From an uncultured Cryptobacterium sp. (GTDB taxonomy: Bacteria > Actinomycetota > Coriobacteriia > Coriobacteriales > Eggerthellaceae): DNA of 64,000 nt. Location of the stretch: the NCBI GenBank assembly GCA_958410215.1, contig CATYOF010000013.1:1-64000 (forward strand), in the 5' to 3' direction. The position numbers were made by a program, and so were the translations under genes. This document shows, piece by piece, positions 42,923 to 52,464 of the stretch. Numbering within the stretch: position 1 is the stretch's first letter; every line of letters starts with the position of its first letter. The notes beneath the pieces were generated by a model, which saw only the letters and a program-made list of their open reading frames with translations, did not search any database and was not told the origin of the DNA.

Positions 42923-44312
42923 AAAATTAGCCAAAGACATTTTCTTTGCTGTCGGTGCTCAAGGTGCGTCTATGCTATTAAGTATAGTCACTTCTTTTAT
43001 ATTGCCAAAGTTTCTTGGCGTTGCAGAATTCGATTACTGGCAATTATTCGTTTTCTATGTCGCTTATTCTGGCTTTTTTCATCTTGGTATCTGCGACGGC
43101 TTATATCTAACAGAAGGAGGAAAGCGTCTAGAGTCCTTGGATGCTGGTGCTGTAAAGAGCGAATTTGTTTTCAGCGCCATTTACCAAGGAATTTTTGCAG
43201 TAATCATTTTTTGTATAGCATTTCTTCCTGGCTTCGAGAGGGAAAGAACGATTGTCCTCTCTATGGCTGCAATATATATGGTTGTATATAATTGCTCACT
43301 ATTTCTCGGGTTTATTCTTCAGGCATGCGGCATGATAGCGTCGTATTGTGTTTCGGTTGTAATCGATAGGGTTTTATTTATTGTATTGACAATTATATTA
43401 GTTTTGATTGGGGCTAACACTTTTGTTCCGTACATTGTGGCGTATACGATTTCAAAAATTTCCTCACTTGTATTTTGTGGGCTTAAAACAAAGAACATCA
43501 TATGTGCAAATTGGCTTGGATTAAAAGATGCCTCCCGCCTTTCTCTGCGTTCGATTAAAATCGGAATTAATCTGATGATTGCAAATGTTGCAAGTCAGCT
43601 GGTAGTTGGCGTTGCTAGATTTGTACTGGATATTGGGTGGGGAATAGAGACTTTTGGCCAAGTGTCACTCACTCTATCACTTGTAAATTTTATTTTGGCA
43701 TTTTCCACCCAGGTCGGTATGGTGATCTTTCCCGCTTTACGGCAATCATCCGAAAGTACGAGTGGTGCGTTTTTTTCACTTTGTAAGTCGGCATACGTGT
43801 TAATTGCGATTGGTGCGTATCTACTTTATTTTCCAGTTTCCTACTTCATGAATATCTGGCTACCTGATTATTCAGTAGGTCTTTCTTATCTCGCCCTTGT
43901 ACTGCCTATATGCGTGTTTGATGGCAGAATGAATCTATGCTCCTCCACGTTGTTCAAGACGCTTCGATTTGAGCGCGATTTGCTTCTCGTGAATGCATTT
44001 AGCTTTATTTTGAGTCTGGTATTCAGCGTGATCTGCGGTTTGTGGATGCATAACGTTGACCTGCTTCTTGTTGGAATGGTTATTGCCATTTTCCTGAGGA
44101 ATTTAATATCTGAGATTGTACTGTCCCGTCGCTTAAAAAGCAGCCTTAGGGCTGGCGACAATGTCGATCTGGTTCTCACTGTCGTATTTGTAGCAGTGGT
44201 CTATTGCTTAGATTTTTTCTCTGCACTAGCCGTAGTGATGGTTACTTCGGTTCTAATCGTTGCATTTCGGTATAAGGCAATTGCTAGTGATCTAAAGCTA
44301 TTTCTAAATTAG
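42912..44312 (+). CDS. Wzx-like polysaccharide repeat-unit flippase
   Basis: 466 residues from ATG 42912; ATG 42894 is an alternative. About 12-14 membrane segments with the MATE/RfbX-like opening FFAVGAQGASMLLSIVTSFILPKFLG and a later SQLVVGVARFVLDIGWG. It flips the lipid-linked repeat unit to the outside for Wzy. It overlaps the polymerase gene by about 11 bases, supporting coupled expression. Confidence 0.9.
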   Translation: MNLKKLAKDIFFAVGAQGASMLLSIVTSFILPKFLGVAEFDYWQLFVFYVAYSGFFHLGICDGLYLTEGGKRLESLDAGAVKSEFVFSAIYQGIFAVIIFCIAFLPGFERERTIVLSMAAIYMVVYNCSLFLGFILQACGMIASYCVSVVIDRVLFIVLTIILVLIGANTFVPYIVAYTISKISSLVFCGLKTKNIICANWLGLKDASRLSLRSIKIGINLMIANVASQLVVGVARFVLDIGWGIETFGQVSLTLSLVNFILAFSTQVGMVIFPALRQSSESTSGAFFSLCKSAYVLIAIGAYLLYFPVSYFMNIWLPDYSVGLSYLALVLPICVFDGRMNLCSSTLFKTLRFERDLLLVNAFSFILSLVFSVICGLWMHNVDLLLVGMVIAIFLRNLISEIVLSRRLKSSLRAGDNVDLVLTVVFVAVVYCLDFFSALAVVMVTSVLIVAFRYKAIASDLKLFLN

Positions 44313-44330
44313 AGAAATGGATCAGGACAT

Positions 44331-46265
44331 ATGTTGACTTTAAAAACATTGCAAGAAATAAATCCCAAAGCTACCTTCGTCTCGTTTGATATTTTTGACA
44401 CACTTCTGACGCGAAGTTGTGCGACGCCTTCGGATGTGTTCGATGAGATGGAAAATAGGCTTATAAATTCTGGTGAGAGATGGGCATGCGGTTTTGCTAA
44501 ATCAAGAATCGCGTCTGAAAAACGTGCTCGCCGTGTTTACGGTGGAGGTGTGAATATTGATAATATTTATTCGTCTCTTCCGCGTAAGTACAAAAATAAC
44601 AATATCCTACTAAAGCAACTGGAATTTGAAATTGAACTTGAATGGACGATTCCTATTCAAGAAACGATCGCTCTAGTAAATGAATGCCGTAGCGTCGGTT
44701 TAGGGGTAATAGCTATTTCGGATATGTATCTTTCATCCTGCCAGATAAGGAAATTGTTGAATAGCGTTGGAGTAACCATTGACAGGATTTATGTATCAAG
44801 CGAAACGAGCAAAACTAAACGGGACGGATCATTGTTTCCTTTCGTTTTAGAGGATTTGGGCATAGATGCAAAGAAAATAATCCACATCGGTGATAATGCA
44901 CAATCTGATGTAGCATCTGCTAGACATTACGGTATCCAATCTATTTTATTCGATAGGAAATCAGAGTGCCACTACCCGTTTCATTTGCCACATTACATGA
45001 AGGGCATAGTAGATGAGATCTCAAATAAGGAAATCTTTCGCTTTATTAAAAGCTACGAGCCTAGTGGTCTGACTCGTCTCGAAAAGCTGGGCTTCGAAAC
45101 ACTTGGTCCACTCCTTCTTGGCTTTTGCGAATGGGTCAAAAATCAATGCAACAATGATGGGTCAACGAGTATTTTTTTTCTCTCGCGTGACGGGCTGGTA
45201 ATTAAACGTGCTTATGAAGAATGGACTGGGCAGTCAATTACGGCGCACTATCTTTATGCATCGCGAAAGGCATTTCTTATTCCAGCCCTTCATCTTGATT
45301 CCGACCTGAATGCTGTATTGCAGCTTATGGATGTAGGTGAAAAGGGTATTTCAATAGACGTCTTTCTAGAAAAATTAGGGATTAAGGAAGACATTGATTT
45401 GTGTGCCCTGGAAGAGTATGGCTGCTATCCATATAGCACGATAGGCGTTAACGAGGATTGCTTTCAGAGATTCTTACCAGCATATGAAGCGATTATTCGA
45501 CCCGTATTGGATCCAAAGGCGAAAGAACAGTACGTGCTTTTTGCGGAGTATCTGAGACAAGAAGGGTTTTTTAGTGAAGTGATTCCGACGATTGTTGATA
45601 TCGGTTGGAACGGAAATATGCAAAATGCTCTTCAACTGGTGGCGAATTCGATTTTGCAAACAAAATGTGCAATTAAGGGTTACTACCTTGGAATAAAGAA
45701 AAAGAAAAGGATTAGCCCCACTAAAGTTGATGGTTTCATTTTTAATGAAAACAGTGAGCAGAATGCATTAAAATGCCACGCATCGTATTACACGAGCTTA
45801 ATTGAGCTGTTTTTTTCTACAAATCATGGGACTGTATTGGGCTATAAAAAAAATGAAGGAAAGATTTTCCCAGTACTGTCGAATTTTGAGGGTACTTCCG
45901 AATCTGACAATTGGAAAATAGTCTCAGAGATTCAATCTGGTGCAGTGCTGTTTTGTATGCTAGCCCACCAGAGCGATTTTACGGCTGCTTCAACGCTTGA
46001 CCCTGCGTCTTCGTATGCTGGTATATGGCGTATAGGATCTTCGCCAATGGCAGCAGAGGTTGAATTGCTCGGTGGACTCAAGCATGAAGATGGAGTTGTT
46101 TATGAACTTGCAGCTCCGAAAAAAGCAAAGTACTACTTGTTCCATCCAAAAGACCTTGTTAAAGATTTCAAAAAATCAGCATGGAGAATTGGATTCTTGA
46201 AGAAATTAATTAAGTGGGATTTCGATTATCTTGCGCTCTATGAGTGGTTAAGAAAACGAATCTAG
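44331..46265 (+). CDS. HAD-superfamily protein of the COG5610 type (polysaccharide locus)
   Basis: 644 residues. The N-terminal 220 residues are a HAD phosphatase-like domain: VSFDIFDTLLTRS (motif I), VIAISDMYLS (II), KRDGSLF (III) and IHIGDNAQSDV (IV). The middle has a second block FFLSRDGLVIKRAYEEW and VDIGWNGNMQ that recurs in this family of predicted hydrolases found with capsule genes; the C-terminus is unassigned. No substrate is known. Its place between flippase and ATP-grasp gene suggests a non-sugar modification of the polymer. AT-rich codon use. Confidence 0.82.
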   Translation: MLTLKTLQEINPKATFVSFDIFDTLLTRSCATPSDVFDEMENRLINSGERWACGFAKSRIASEKRARRVYGGGVNIDNIYSSLPRKYKNNNILLKQLEFEIELEWTIPIQETIALVNECRSVGLGVIAISDMYLSSCQIRKLLNSVGVTIDRIYVSSETSKTKRDGSLFPFVLEDLGIDAKKIIHIGDNAQSDVASARHYGIQSILFDRKSECHYPFHLPHYMKGIVDEISNKEIFRFIKSYEPSGLTRLEKLGFETLGPLLLGFCEWVKNQCNNDGSTSIFFLSRDGLVIKRAYEEWTGQSITAHYLYASRKAFLIPALHLDSDLNAVLQLMDVGEKGISIDVFLEKLGIKEDIDLCALEEYGCYPYSTIGVNEDCFQRFLPAYEAIIRPVLDPKAKEQYVLFAEYLRQEGFFSEVIPTIVDIGWNGNMQNALQLVANSILQTKCAIKGYYLGIKKKKRISPTKVDGFIFNENSEQNALKCHASYYTSLIELFFSTNHGTVLGYKKNEGKIFPVLSNFEGTSESDNWKIVSEIQSGAVLFCMLAHQSDFTAASTLDPASSYAGIWRIGSSPMAAEVELLGGLKHEDGVVYELAAPKKAKYYLFHPKDLVKDFKKSAWRIGFLKKLIKWDFDYLALYEWLRKRI

Positions 46266-46323
46266 CTCAAAGATTTGTAATTTGATTTCAGAAGCAATAG
46301 GAAGCAAACAGGAGGCCAATTGC

Positions 46324-47490
46324 ATGGTCGATGTGGATGTTAATGATGATCCAACACCCGTAGTATTTTGTGTCGAGCATTACAATCCATTAGGAATTGT
46401 GCGTAGTTTGGGCGAATATGGCATTCGACCAAGGGTAATTGTCGTAAAGGATGCAGCGCCTCCTTTGGTATCTAGGAGCAGATATGTCAAAGAGCTGGTA
46501 AAAGTAGATTCAATAGAGGAGGGATACGAGCTTCTCCTAACGCTTCGTCATGCAAATGCCAGCGGTAAGAGAGTTCCGGTTCTTACGGCTGATGATAGAA
46601 TCACGAGTTTTCTTGATCAACACTATGATGAGCTGATACCCTATTTCGCATTTTTTAATGCTGGTGAAGCTGGAAGAGTGACCAAGTATCAAAATAAAAA
46701 TGAGTTGAGCATGCTTGCCGTTAAACATGGTCTTAATGTTCTTAAATACGAGATAGTTAAGAACGGGGAGTTGCCTACGGGGTTACGTTATCCCGTTATT
46801 ACTAAGGACATCGCTTCAACGATAGGTGCATGGAAAGATGATGTCTACATATGTAACTCTGAAACTGAGTTAAAAGAAGCGTTCGAAAAGATTGAAGGCG
46901 ACAGAATCCTTGTACAAGAGTACTTAGAAAAAGAAAACGAGTATTGCTTGGAGGGAGTATGCACGTCGTCGGGAAATCGAGTCCTTATTGCTATAGCGTC
47001 AAAATATAATTACCTGTTGCCGGATTCGTATAGTCCATATATGACTGTAAGTAATTTCGATGACGAGGAATTAGGGAAAACCATTAAGACAATTTTACGA
47101 GAAATAGGTTTTGAAGGTATATTCGAGGCAGAATTTCTCGTAGGGAAGAATGGCTCTCTTTATTTTGGGGAGATTAATTTCAGGAATTCTACATGGAGTT
47201 ATGCGGCAACCAAGGCGGGAATGCCTCTTCCGGTAATTTGGATTAAAGCTGTCAATGATGAACAATTTGACATTGAGGGATGTAAGAAGCTAATTAGCTC
47301 TCCATTTAGGGCGGTAGTTGAGCCTAATGACTTCATGCAGCGTATATTGAATGGGCATGGCGGGATTTTTGCTTGGCTTAAAGATTTAATGTCGAGTTCT
47401 TGTCACTACTATCTTAATGTGCACGATATGAAGCCTGTTTTTTGCTATTTGTCTGGACGTTTTTCAAAGCTTTGGAGACGGTCAGAATAA
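46324..47490 (+). CDS. ATP-grasp ligase-like protein
   Basis: 388 residues from ATG 46324, eight bases after AGGAGG; the longer TTG 46282 reading is unlikely. The carboxylate-amine ligase/ATP-grasp core is seen in LRYPVITKDIASTIG, RILVQEYLEKENEYCLEGVC and FEAEFLVGKNGSLYFGEINFRNSTW, the last giving the metal-binding Glu-x-Asn. It would join a carboxylate to an amine, e.g. an amino acid or a sugar acid. In a polysaccharide locus this suggests amino-acid or peptide decoration. Substrate not known. Confidence 0.85.
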   Translation: MVDVDVNDDPTPVVFCVEHYNPLGIVRSLGEYGIRPRVIVVKDAAPPLVSRSRYVKELVKVDSIEEGYELLLTLRHANASGKRVPVLTADDRITSFLDQHYDELIPYFAFFNAGEAGRVTKYQNKNELSMLAVKHGLNVLKYEIVKNGELPTGLRYPVITKDIASTIGAWKDDVYICNSETELKEAFEKIEGDRILVQEYLEKENEYCLEGVCTSSGNRVLIAIASKYNYLLPDSYSPYMTVSNFDDEELGKTIKTILREIGFEGIFEAEFLVGKNGSLYFGEINFRNSTWSYAATKAGMPLPVIWIKAVNDEQFDIEGCKKLISSPFRAVVEPNDFMQRILNGHGGIFAWLKDLMSSSCHYYLNVHDMKPVFCYLSGRFSKLWRRSE

Positions 47491-47501
47491 AAGCGATTTT
47501 C

Positions 47502-48596
47502 ATGAGAATCCTTATGCAGATATTAATATTCAGTGGGGCTTGCGTATCGCTTTATATAGGAGCGGGCTTTGCAACCATGCAGGAAGTGCTGCAGTATGAA
47601 GCTTCCTATGGAAGTGCGTTTTGGATCGTTATCCTTATCGCGGCAATTATTTATCTATACACAAACCTCTCCTTTGCTACCAATGGTTCAGTGCATGGAA
47701 TCAGTAGGGGTGGTGACATCTATAGTGTATATTGCGGGAAACGAATAGGATCATTCTATGACGTCTTCTCAGCATTATTTTGTTATATGAGCTTTATCGT
47801 GATGCTTGGTGGAGCGAATTCAACGGCAATGCAGCAATGGGGTTTGCCGAACGGTGCAGGTGCCTTGATTTTGGCAATCGCGGTATTAGTTACTGTTTTG
47901 GGTGGATTAAACGGCATCCTAAAAGCTCTTGCATGGCTTGGTCCGGTGATTATTCTTTTTCTTTTAATTGTTGCTGGGGCGTCTTCGATTAATGGCACTA
48001 TGGGTTTTGCTGATGGTCTAGCTGCAATCGACTCTAAACAGTATGTAATTCCGCAGATTGGCGGGGGAAATCCATTGTTGTCTGGGATATCCTATGGGGG
48101 ATTCGTTATCCTTTGGTTTGCTTCTTTTTTGGCAGAAATAGGGGCTAAGAATAAACTAAAAAATGTCAATACTGGTATGGCGATCTCTTCCATATTTATA
48201 TTTGGAATTGCTACCCTATGTTGCATGTCTTTGATCTCGAATGTTGATTTGGTTGTAGGCGCTGATATTCCTGCGCTTGTATTAGCAAATCGCATTAATG
48301 TGTATTTTGGGATTATCTTTGCAGTAGTTATTTTTATTGGCATATTTACTAGTGCAGTGCCTCTATTATGGACTGGAATAAGAAAAATTTCTCAAGAAGG
48401 AACAGTAAAATATAGATTTGTATCTGTTGCAGCTTGTCTCTTTGGGCTATTGATTGCAATTTATGTGCCCTATTCTCCTCTTCTAAATTTGCTTTATGGA
48501 TTGAATGGATATCTAGGATTTATATTGGTTGCGTTTATGTTGGTTTCGGATATCAAATTGATAATAAGCACTGTAGGGGCGCGAGAATGTAACTAA
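47502..48596 (+). CDS. YkvI-like multi-pass membrane transporter
   Basis: About 364 residues from ATG 47502 (ATG 47514 also possible), with around 10 membrane helices. The opening FSGACVSLYIGAGFATMQEVLQYEA and GGANSTAMQQWG, and GLNGILKALAWLGPVI, resemble the YkvI/COG3949 membrane proteins, distant relatives of amino-acid/sodium symporters. In place after the ATP-grasp gene it may import or export the small molecule used there. It closes the AT-rich segment. Confidence 0.72.
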   Translation: MRILMQILIFSGACVSLYIGAGFATMQEVLQYEASYGSAFWIVILIAAIIYLYTNLSFATNGSVHGISRGGDIYSVYCGKRIGSFYDVFSALFCYMSFIVMLGGANSTAMQQWGLPNGAGALILAIAVLVTVLGGLNGILKALAWLGPVIILFLLIVAGASSINGTMGFADGLAAIDSKQYVIPQIGGGNPLLSGISYGGFVILWFASFLAEIGAKNKLKNVNTGMAISSIFIFGIATLCCMSLISNVDLVVGADIPALVLANRINVYFGIIFAVVIFIGIFTSAVPLLWTGIRKISQEGTVKYRFVSVAACLFGLLIAIYVPYSPLLNLLYGLNGYLGFILVAFMLVSDIKLIISTVGARECN

Positions 48597-48744
48597 TAGA
48601 CGGTCTCTGCTTTTATGAGATAGATTGTTAACGAAGTTATAGAACATTTAGAGCATATTCTCTTTATTTAAAGTGTATTTACGATTAATTCCAGACCTTT
48701 TTGCCGGTTTAATCGTTGAATTTGATTTACAAAAGGAAGATAAA

Positions 48745-49755
48745 GTGGAAACAATACTAATAACAGGCGCAGCCGGTTTTATTGGCTCGTATTTATGTAA
48801 ACGCTTGCTTGAAGAAACTGACGTATCCGTAGTGGGACTAGATAATATGAATTCCTACTACGATGTTGGAATCAAGCAAAACAGACTCTCTATGTTTGAA
48901 AGAGTGGATATTAATAATCGCTTTACCTTTATAAAAGGTGATATATCAGATAAAGCGCAGGTGGATGACTTGTTTCAGACGTGCTCGTTTGATGTGGTGG
49001 TCAACCTTGCAGCTCAAGCAGGAGTTCGCTACTCCATAGAAAACCCTCAAGCCTATGTGGATTCAAATCTCATAGGCTTTTTTAATATCCTAGAAGCTTG
49101 CAGGCATCATCCAGTAAAACACCTTGTTTATGCTTCAAGTTCAAGTGTGTATGGCTCTAATAAGAAAGTTCCGTATTCAGTGGAGGATAGGGTAGATAAT
49201 CCAGTATCGCTTTATGCAGCCACCAAAAAGAGCAATGAACTTATGGCACATGCTTATTCGAAACTGTATGACATTCCTTCAACTGGTCTTCGATTCTTTA
49301 CGGTTTATGGTCCTATGGGTCGCCCTGATATGGCTTATTTCAAATTCACCAACAAAATCGTAAAAGGCGAGCCTATTCAGATTTACAACATGGGGGACAT
49401 GTATCGCGATTTCACTTATATCGACGACATTGTAACGGGTGTCGTAAATGTAATGAATAAACCTCCAAAGCCTAATGATTTAGGAGTTCGCTATAAGGTT
49501 TACAACATTGGCAATAATAAACCTGAATCACTTATGTATTTCGTTGAAACCCTAGAGCGCGTTCTTATGGAAGAGGGTGTGGTTGAAAAACCTACCGAGC
49601 ACGAACTTCTTCCAATGCAACCAGGGGATGTATACCAAACCTATGCCGATGTAAGTGATTTAGAACGAGACTTTGGATTTAAGCCAAGCACCTCACTAGT
49701 TGATGGTCTTCGTGAATTCGCCCGTTGGTATAAGCGTTACTACAAGATTGGTTAG
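48745..49755 (+). CDS. UDP-glucuronate 4-epimerase-like NAD-dependent epimerase
   Basis: 336 residues from GTG 48745 (AAAAGGAAG upstream; the frame continues open to 48673). Extended SDR: ITGAAGFIGSYLC, NLAAQAGVRYSIENP, SSSSVYGSN and the catalytic YAATKKSNE. The AQAGVRYS and FTVYGPMGRPDMAYFKFT segments are characteristic of UDP-glucuronate epimerases (GalA formation). It would use the product of the next gene, UDP-glucose dehydrogenase, to make UDP-galacturonate. Confidence 0.92.
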   Translation: METILITGAAGFIGSYLCKRLLEETDVSVVGLDNMNSYYDVGIKQNRLSMFERVDINNRFTFIKGDISDKAQVDDLFQTCSFDVVVNLAAQAGVRYSIENPQAYVDSNLIGFFNILEACRHHPVKHLVYASSSSVYGSNKKVPYSVEDRVDNPVSLYAATKKSNELMAHAYSKLYDIPSTGLRFFTVYGPMGRPDMAYFKFTNKIVKGEPIQIYNMGDMYRDFTYIDDIVTGVVNVMNKPPKPNDLGVRYKVYNIGNNKPESLMYFVETLERVLMEEGVVEKPTEHELLPMQPGDVYQTYADVSDLERDFGFKPSTSLVDGLREFARWYKRYYKIG

Positions 49756-49843
49756 TAATCAAAAGGGATTGTTCAGATAATTAGCGCATTTTACTCGCGC
49801 TTTCTATTTTTACTATTCGCACTTTGAAAAGGGGATATTGTTT

Positions 49844-51079
49844 ATGAAAATCGCAGTAGCAGGTACTGGCTATGTAGGTCTGTCTTTAGCGGTGTTGCTT
49901 TCACAACATAACGATGTTGTTGCAGTGGATGTCGTATCAGAAAAGATAGAAAAGCTAAATCATTGGCAAAGTCCTATTAGAGATGCTGAAATTGAGCAAT
50001 TCTTAAGTGAGGCAAAGGTTGGTACAAGAAATCTTTCGTTTACGGCAACATTAGATGGCGAAAGCGCTTACAAACAAGCAGAGCTTATTGTTGTTTCTAC
50101 TCCTACTAACTATGACCCAGATAAAAACTTCTTTGATACAACTTATGTTGAACAAGTAATAGATCTGGTATTAGAAGTTAATCCTAATGCGGTTATGGTC
50201 ATTAAATCTACCGTACCAGTTGGCTACACTAAATCTCTTCTAGACAAGTATCCTCAAGGAAAGTTTCTCTTTAGTCCTGAATTCTTACGTGAAGGACATG
50301 CTCTTTATGACAACTTGCATCCAACACGTATTATCGTAGGTGTTCCTACAGAATCGCCTTATGTAGAAGAATTACAGCAGGTGGCACATACCTTTGCTGG
50401 CTTATTGTCTGAAGCAGCAATTGATAAAAATCCTCCTGTGCTTATTATGCGTGCTACCGAAGCTGAGGCAGTAAAGCTGTTCTCTAATACCTATCTAGCG
50501 CTTCGCGTGGCCTACTTCAATGAGCTTGATACGTATGCTGAAGTACGTGGTCTTGATACCTCTCAAATAATTGCTGGTGTTGGGTATGATCCGCGTATTG
50601 GATCGCACTACAACAATCCCTCATTTGGTTATGGCGGGTATTGCTTGCCGAAAGACACCAAGCAATTACTAGCTAACTATAAGGATGTTCCTCAGAATTT
50701 GATTGAGGCTATTGTTGAGTCAAATCGAACACGAAAAGATTTCATTGCCGATGAAATAATTCAGAGAGTAATGAATTTGGTATACAAAGGCGTTGCAAAT
50801 CCAGTAGTTGGCGTTTACAGACTTACTATGAAAACAGGCTCGGATAATTTCCGAGCCTCTTCTATTCAGGGCATTATGAAGCGCATTAAAGCCAAGGGTA
50901 TTCCCGTTATTGTATATGAGCCAACGTTGGATGCTTCTGAATTCTTTGGATCTGAAGTAACTCATGATCTAGATTCATTTAAACAGTACTGCGATGTGAT
51001 TATTGCTAATCGCTGGAATGACGACTTGTCTGATGTCGCGGACAAAGTGTTTACCAGGGATTTATTTAAGAGGGACTAA
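49844..51079 (+). CDS. ugd: UDP-glucose 6-dehydrogenase
   Basis: 411 residues from ATG 49844 (AAAAGGGGA upstream). NAD-binding GTGYVGLSLAV at the N-terminus, VIKSTVPVGYT, SPEFLREG, the catalytic cysteine in GGYCLPKDT and MKTGSDNFRASS near the end. It oxidises UDP-glucose to UDP-glucuronate. The length is normal. It is the final gene of the polysaccharide locus; no terminator follows immediately. Confidence 0.96.
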   Translation: MKIAVAGTGYVGLSLAVLLSQHNDVVAVDVVSEKIEKLNHWQSPIRDAEIEQFLSEAKVGTRNLSFTATLDGESAYKQAELIVVSTPTNYDPDKNFFDTTYVEQVIDLVLEVNPNAVMVIKSTVPVGYTKSLLDKYPQGKFLFSPEFLREGHALYDNLHPTRIIVGVPTESPYVEELQQVAHTFAGLLSEAAIDKNPPVLIMRATEAEAVKLFSNTYLALRVAYFNELDTYAEVRGLDTSQIIAGVGYDPRIGSHYNNPSFGYGGYCLPKDTKQLLANYKDVPQNLIEAIVESNRTRKDFIADEIIQRVMNLVYKGVANPVVGVYRLTMKTGSDNFRASSIQGIMKRIKAKGIPVIVYEPTLDASEFFGSEVTHDLDSFKQYCDVIIANRWNDDLSDVADKVFTRDLFKRD

Positions 51080-51240
51080 ATAGAACCTAGAACTGGTATT
51101 AAATTTCTATACTGATGACCGCTGAAGGCAATTTACGATGTGTCTAGATTTAAAAAGGGGAAGCTAGAGAGTATTATTCTCGGAATTCGTAACTTTGAAT
51201 TTTATTCGAGGCTATCCTGTGTGTACTTTTATACGTATAT
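51080..51240. other. Spacer after ugd
   Basis: No gene is recognised between ugd and the tiny ORF at 51241. Together with 51388-51474 it forms a roughly 390-base gap before the HEPN gene; no clear terminator hairpin is visible here. Confidence 0.4.
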
Positions 51241-51387
51241 ATGCAAGATAGTGCAATATTTATAGATATACCGTTTTGGCTTTCGGTTTTTGTTTGCTTG
51301 ATCGTTGCTATAATCTGCCTAATTCAAAGCTGCAGACAAATCAGTATCGAAAAAAATAACGAGCGATGGGCGAACGTTGATTTCTAA
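51241..51387 (+). CDS. Possible 48-residue single-pass membrane protein
   Basis: The frame begins ATG 51241 and encodes an acidic N-terminus (MQDSAIFIDIPFW), one membrane segment of about 18 residues (LSVFVCLIVAIICLI), two cysteines and a polar, charged tail (SIEKNNERWANVDF). The reading frame is interrupted just upstream by a TGA, so the start is fixed. There is no clear ribosome-binding site and no match to a known family. Confidence 0.4.
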   Translation: MQDSAIFIDIPFWLSVFVCLIVAIICLIQSCRQISIEKNNERWANVDF

Positions 51388-51474
51388 AGGTTTCTTGAGA
51401 TTTCTATTTTCATAACGATGCGATATCAGGGTATTAAAAGCGTCGAATGAGTGGCGCCAGCGTAAAGAATCTAT

Positions 51475-51828
51475 CTATTTTTCGCCAAGAACGGTTTGGC
51501 AGTATTTAAGTAACTTTGGGATATCTCTTTCAACCGTTGTCATTACAATCTCGGGATCAACTTTGGCGTAGCCATGTACAATCACATTTCGAAGTCCTGC
51601 CATTTGATGCCAGGGCATATCTGGGTAAAACTCCTCTAATTCATCGCGTGAGCTTTGAACTGACTCACCAATCTGACATAAAGGCATAAGCAGCAAGTCT
51701 GCGTGATCGCTGTTTGATGTTAATGATTCGAGTGTGATGTCGTACTGTTTTTTGCGGCGTTCGATCGTTTTGCAAAAATCAGCAATTTCTTGAATCGTAG
51801 ATAGGATCTCTTCTTTATTCATGTTCAT
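51475..51828 (-). CDS. HEPN-domain toxin (HepT type)
   Basis: 117 residues with a four-helix HEPN (DUF86) fold and the RNase-type motif R-x4-H in GLRNVIVHGYAKVDPE. HepT is the toxin of type VII HEPN/MNT systems; the partner MNT gene lies immediately before it and overlaps by 14 bases. The start MNMNKEEIL is within the tail of the antitoxin gene. Confidence 0.9.
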   Translation of the reverse strand: MNMNKEEILSTIQEIADFCKTIERRKKQYDITLESLTSNSDHADLLLMPLCQIGESVQSSRDELEEFYPDMPWHQMAGLRNVIVHGYAKVDPEIVMTTVERDIPKLLKYCQTVLGEK

Positions 51829-52108
51829 AAATCAAAATCCCATCTTTTTCAGCATTAGTCCTGATCGAATCTTTCAATCCATTGCGCGTAACAACGTCGC
51901 ACGAAACGCCAAATCTTTTTTCTAAGGCATTCGTAAGTCCGCATAAATCAAAAAGGGAAAATCCTTCTTTAACATCAATAAAAATATCTATGTCTGAATC
52001 ATTGCTGGCATTACCGCGTGCTTGCGAGCCAAAAAGATAGGCCCTTTTCAACGGATAAGGGCTGGCCTCTTGGGCAAAACCAGTTGATATGTCTTGTACT
52101 GTAAGCAT
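51815..52108 (-). CDS. MNT-type nucleotidyltransferase antitoxin (MntA type)
   Basis: 97 residues from MLTVQDISTG (ATG at 52108). The catalytic nucleotidyltransferase motif GSQARGNASNDSDIDIFI shows the GS-x10-DxD pattern of MNT proteins that AMPylate and neutralise HEPN toxins. The first reading option from 52171 lacks support. A TATAAT box ends six bases before this ATG, so the transcript may be leaderless. Confidence 0.9.
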   Translation of the reverse strand: MLTVQDISTGFAQEASPYPLKRAYLFGSQARGNASNDSDIDIFIDVKEGFSLFDLCGLTNALEKRFGVSCDVVTRNGLKDSIRTNAEKDGILIYEHE

Positions 52109-52114
52109 AGTGTA

Positions 52115-52120
52115 ATTATA
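52115..52120 (-). promoter_or_regulatory. -10 box giving a possibly leaderless antitoxin transcript
   Basis: On the reverse strand TATAAT (52115-52120) is followed by six bases and then the MNT start codon, where transcription would be expected to begin. No good -35 box stands at the usual distance. Confidence 0.5.
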
Positions 52121-52171
52121 CAAAACTAATGAAATTAGAAGAGGCAATTGCAGGTATATAGGTATGTACAT

Positions 52172-52464
52172 TTAACGATTTATCAAAGTGTTGCATCTTT
52201 GGTTTCTTTTAGCTCTGCTGATTTCTTTTAGTGTCTTTGGTTTTCTTGAGCGATAAAACAAAAGATAAATGATGTAAGTTTGTGCGTTACCTTTTCTACG
52301 GGTCTTTTGATTTAAAAAACATTCAGCTAGCTGAAAGAAACACTCATTAAAACTCAATAAACTTGAAAACTTTCAATTCACTTAAAGTTTTCTAGGGCTG
52401 TAGTCGCAAAATAAGCGCAAAGTTAATAAGATAGATTCTGTTTTAGTGCATGAAAGGATTCGCA
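52172..52464. other. Gap without a gene before the small membrane protein
   Basis: About 290 AT-rich bases with no convincing coding frame. A hairpin with arms AAAACTTT and AAAGTTTT lies near 52363-52393; its purpose is unclear. Confidence 0.4.
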
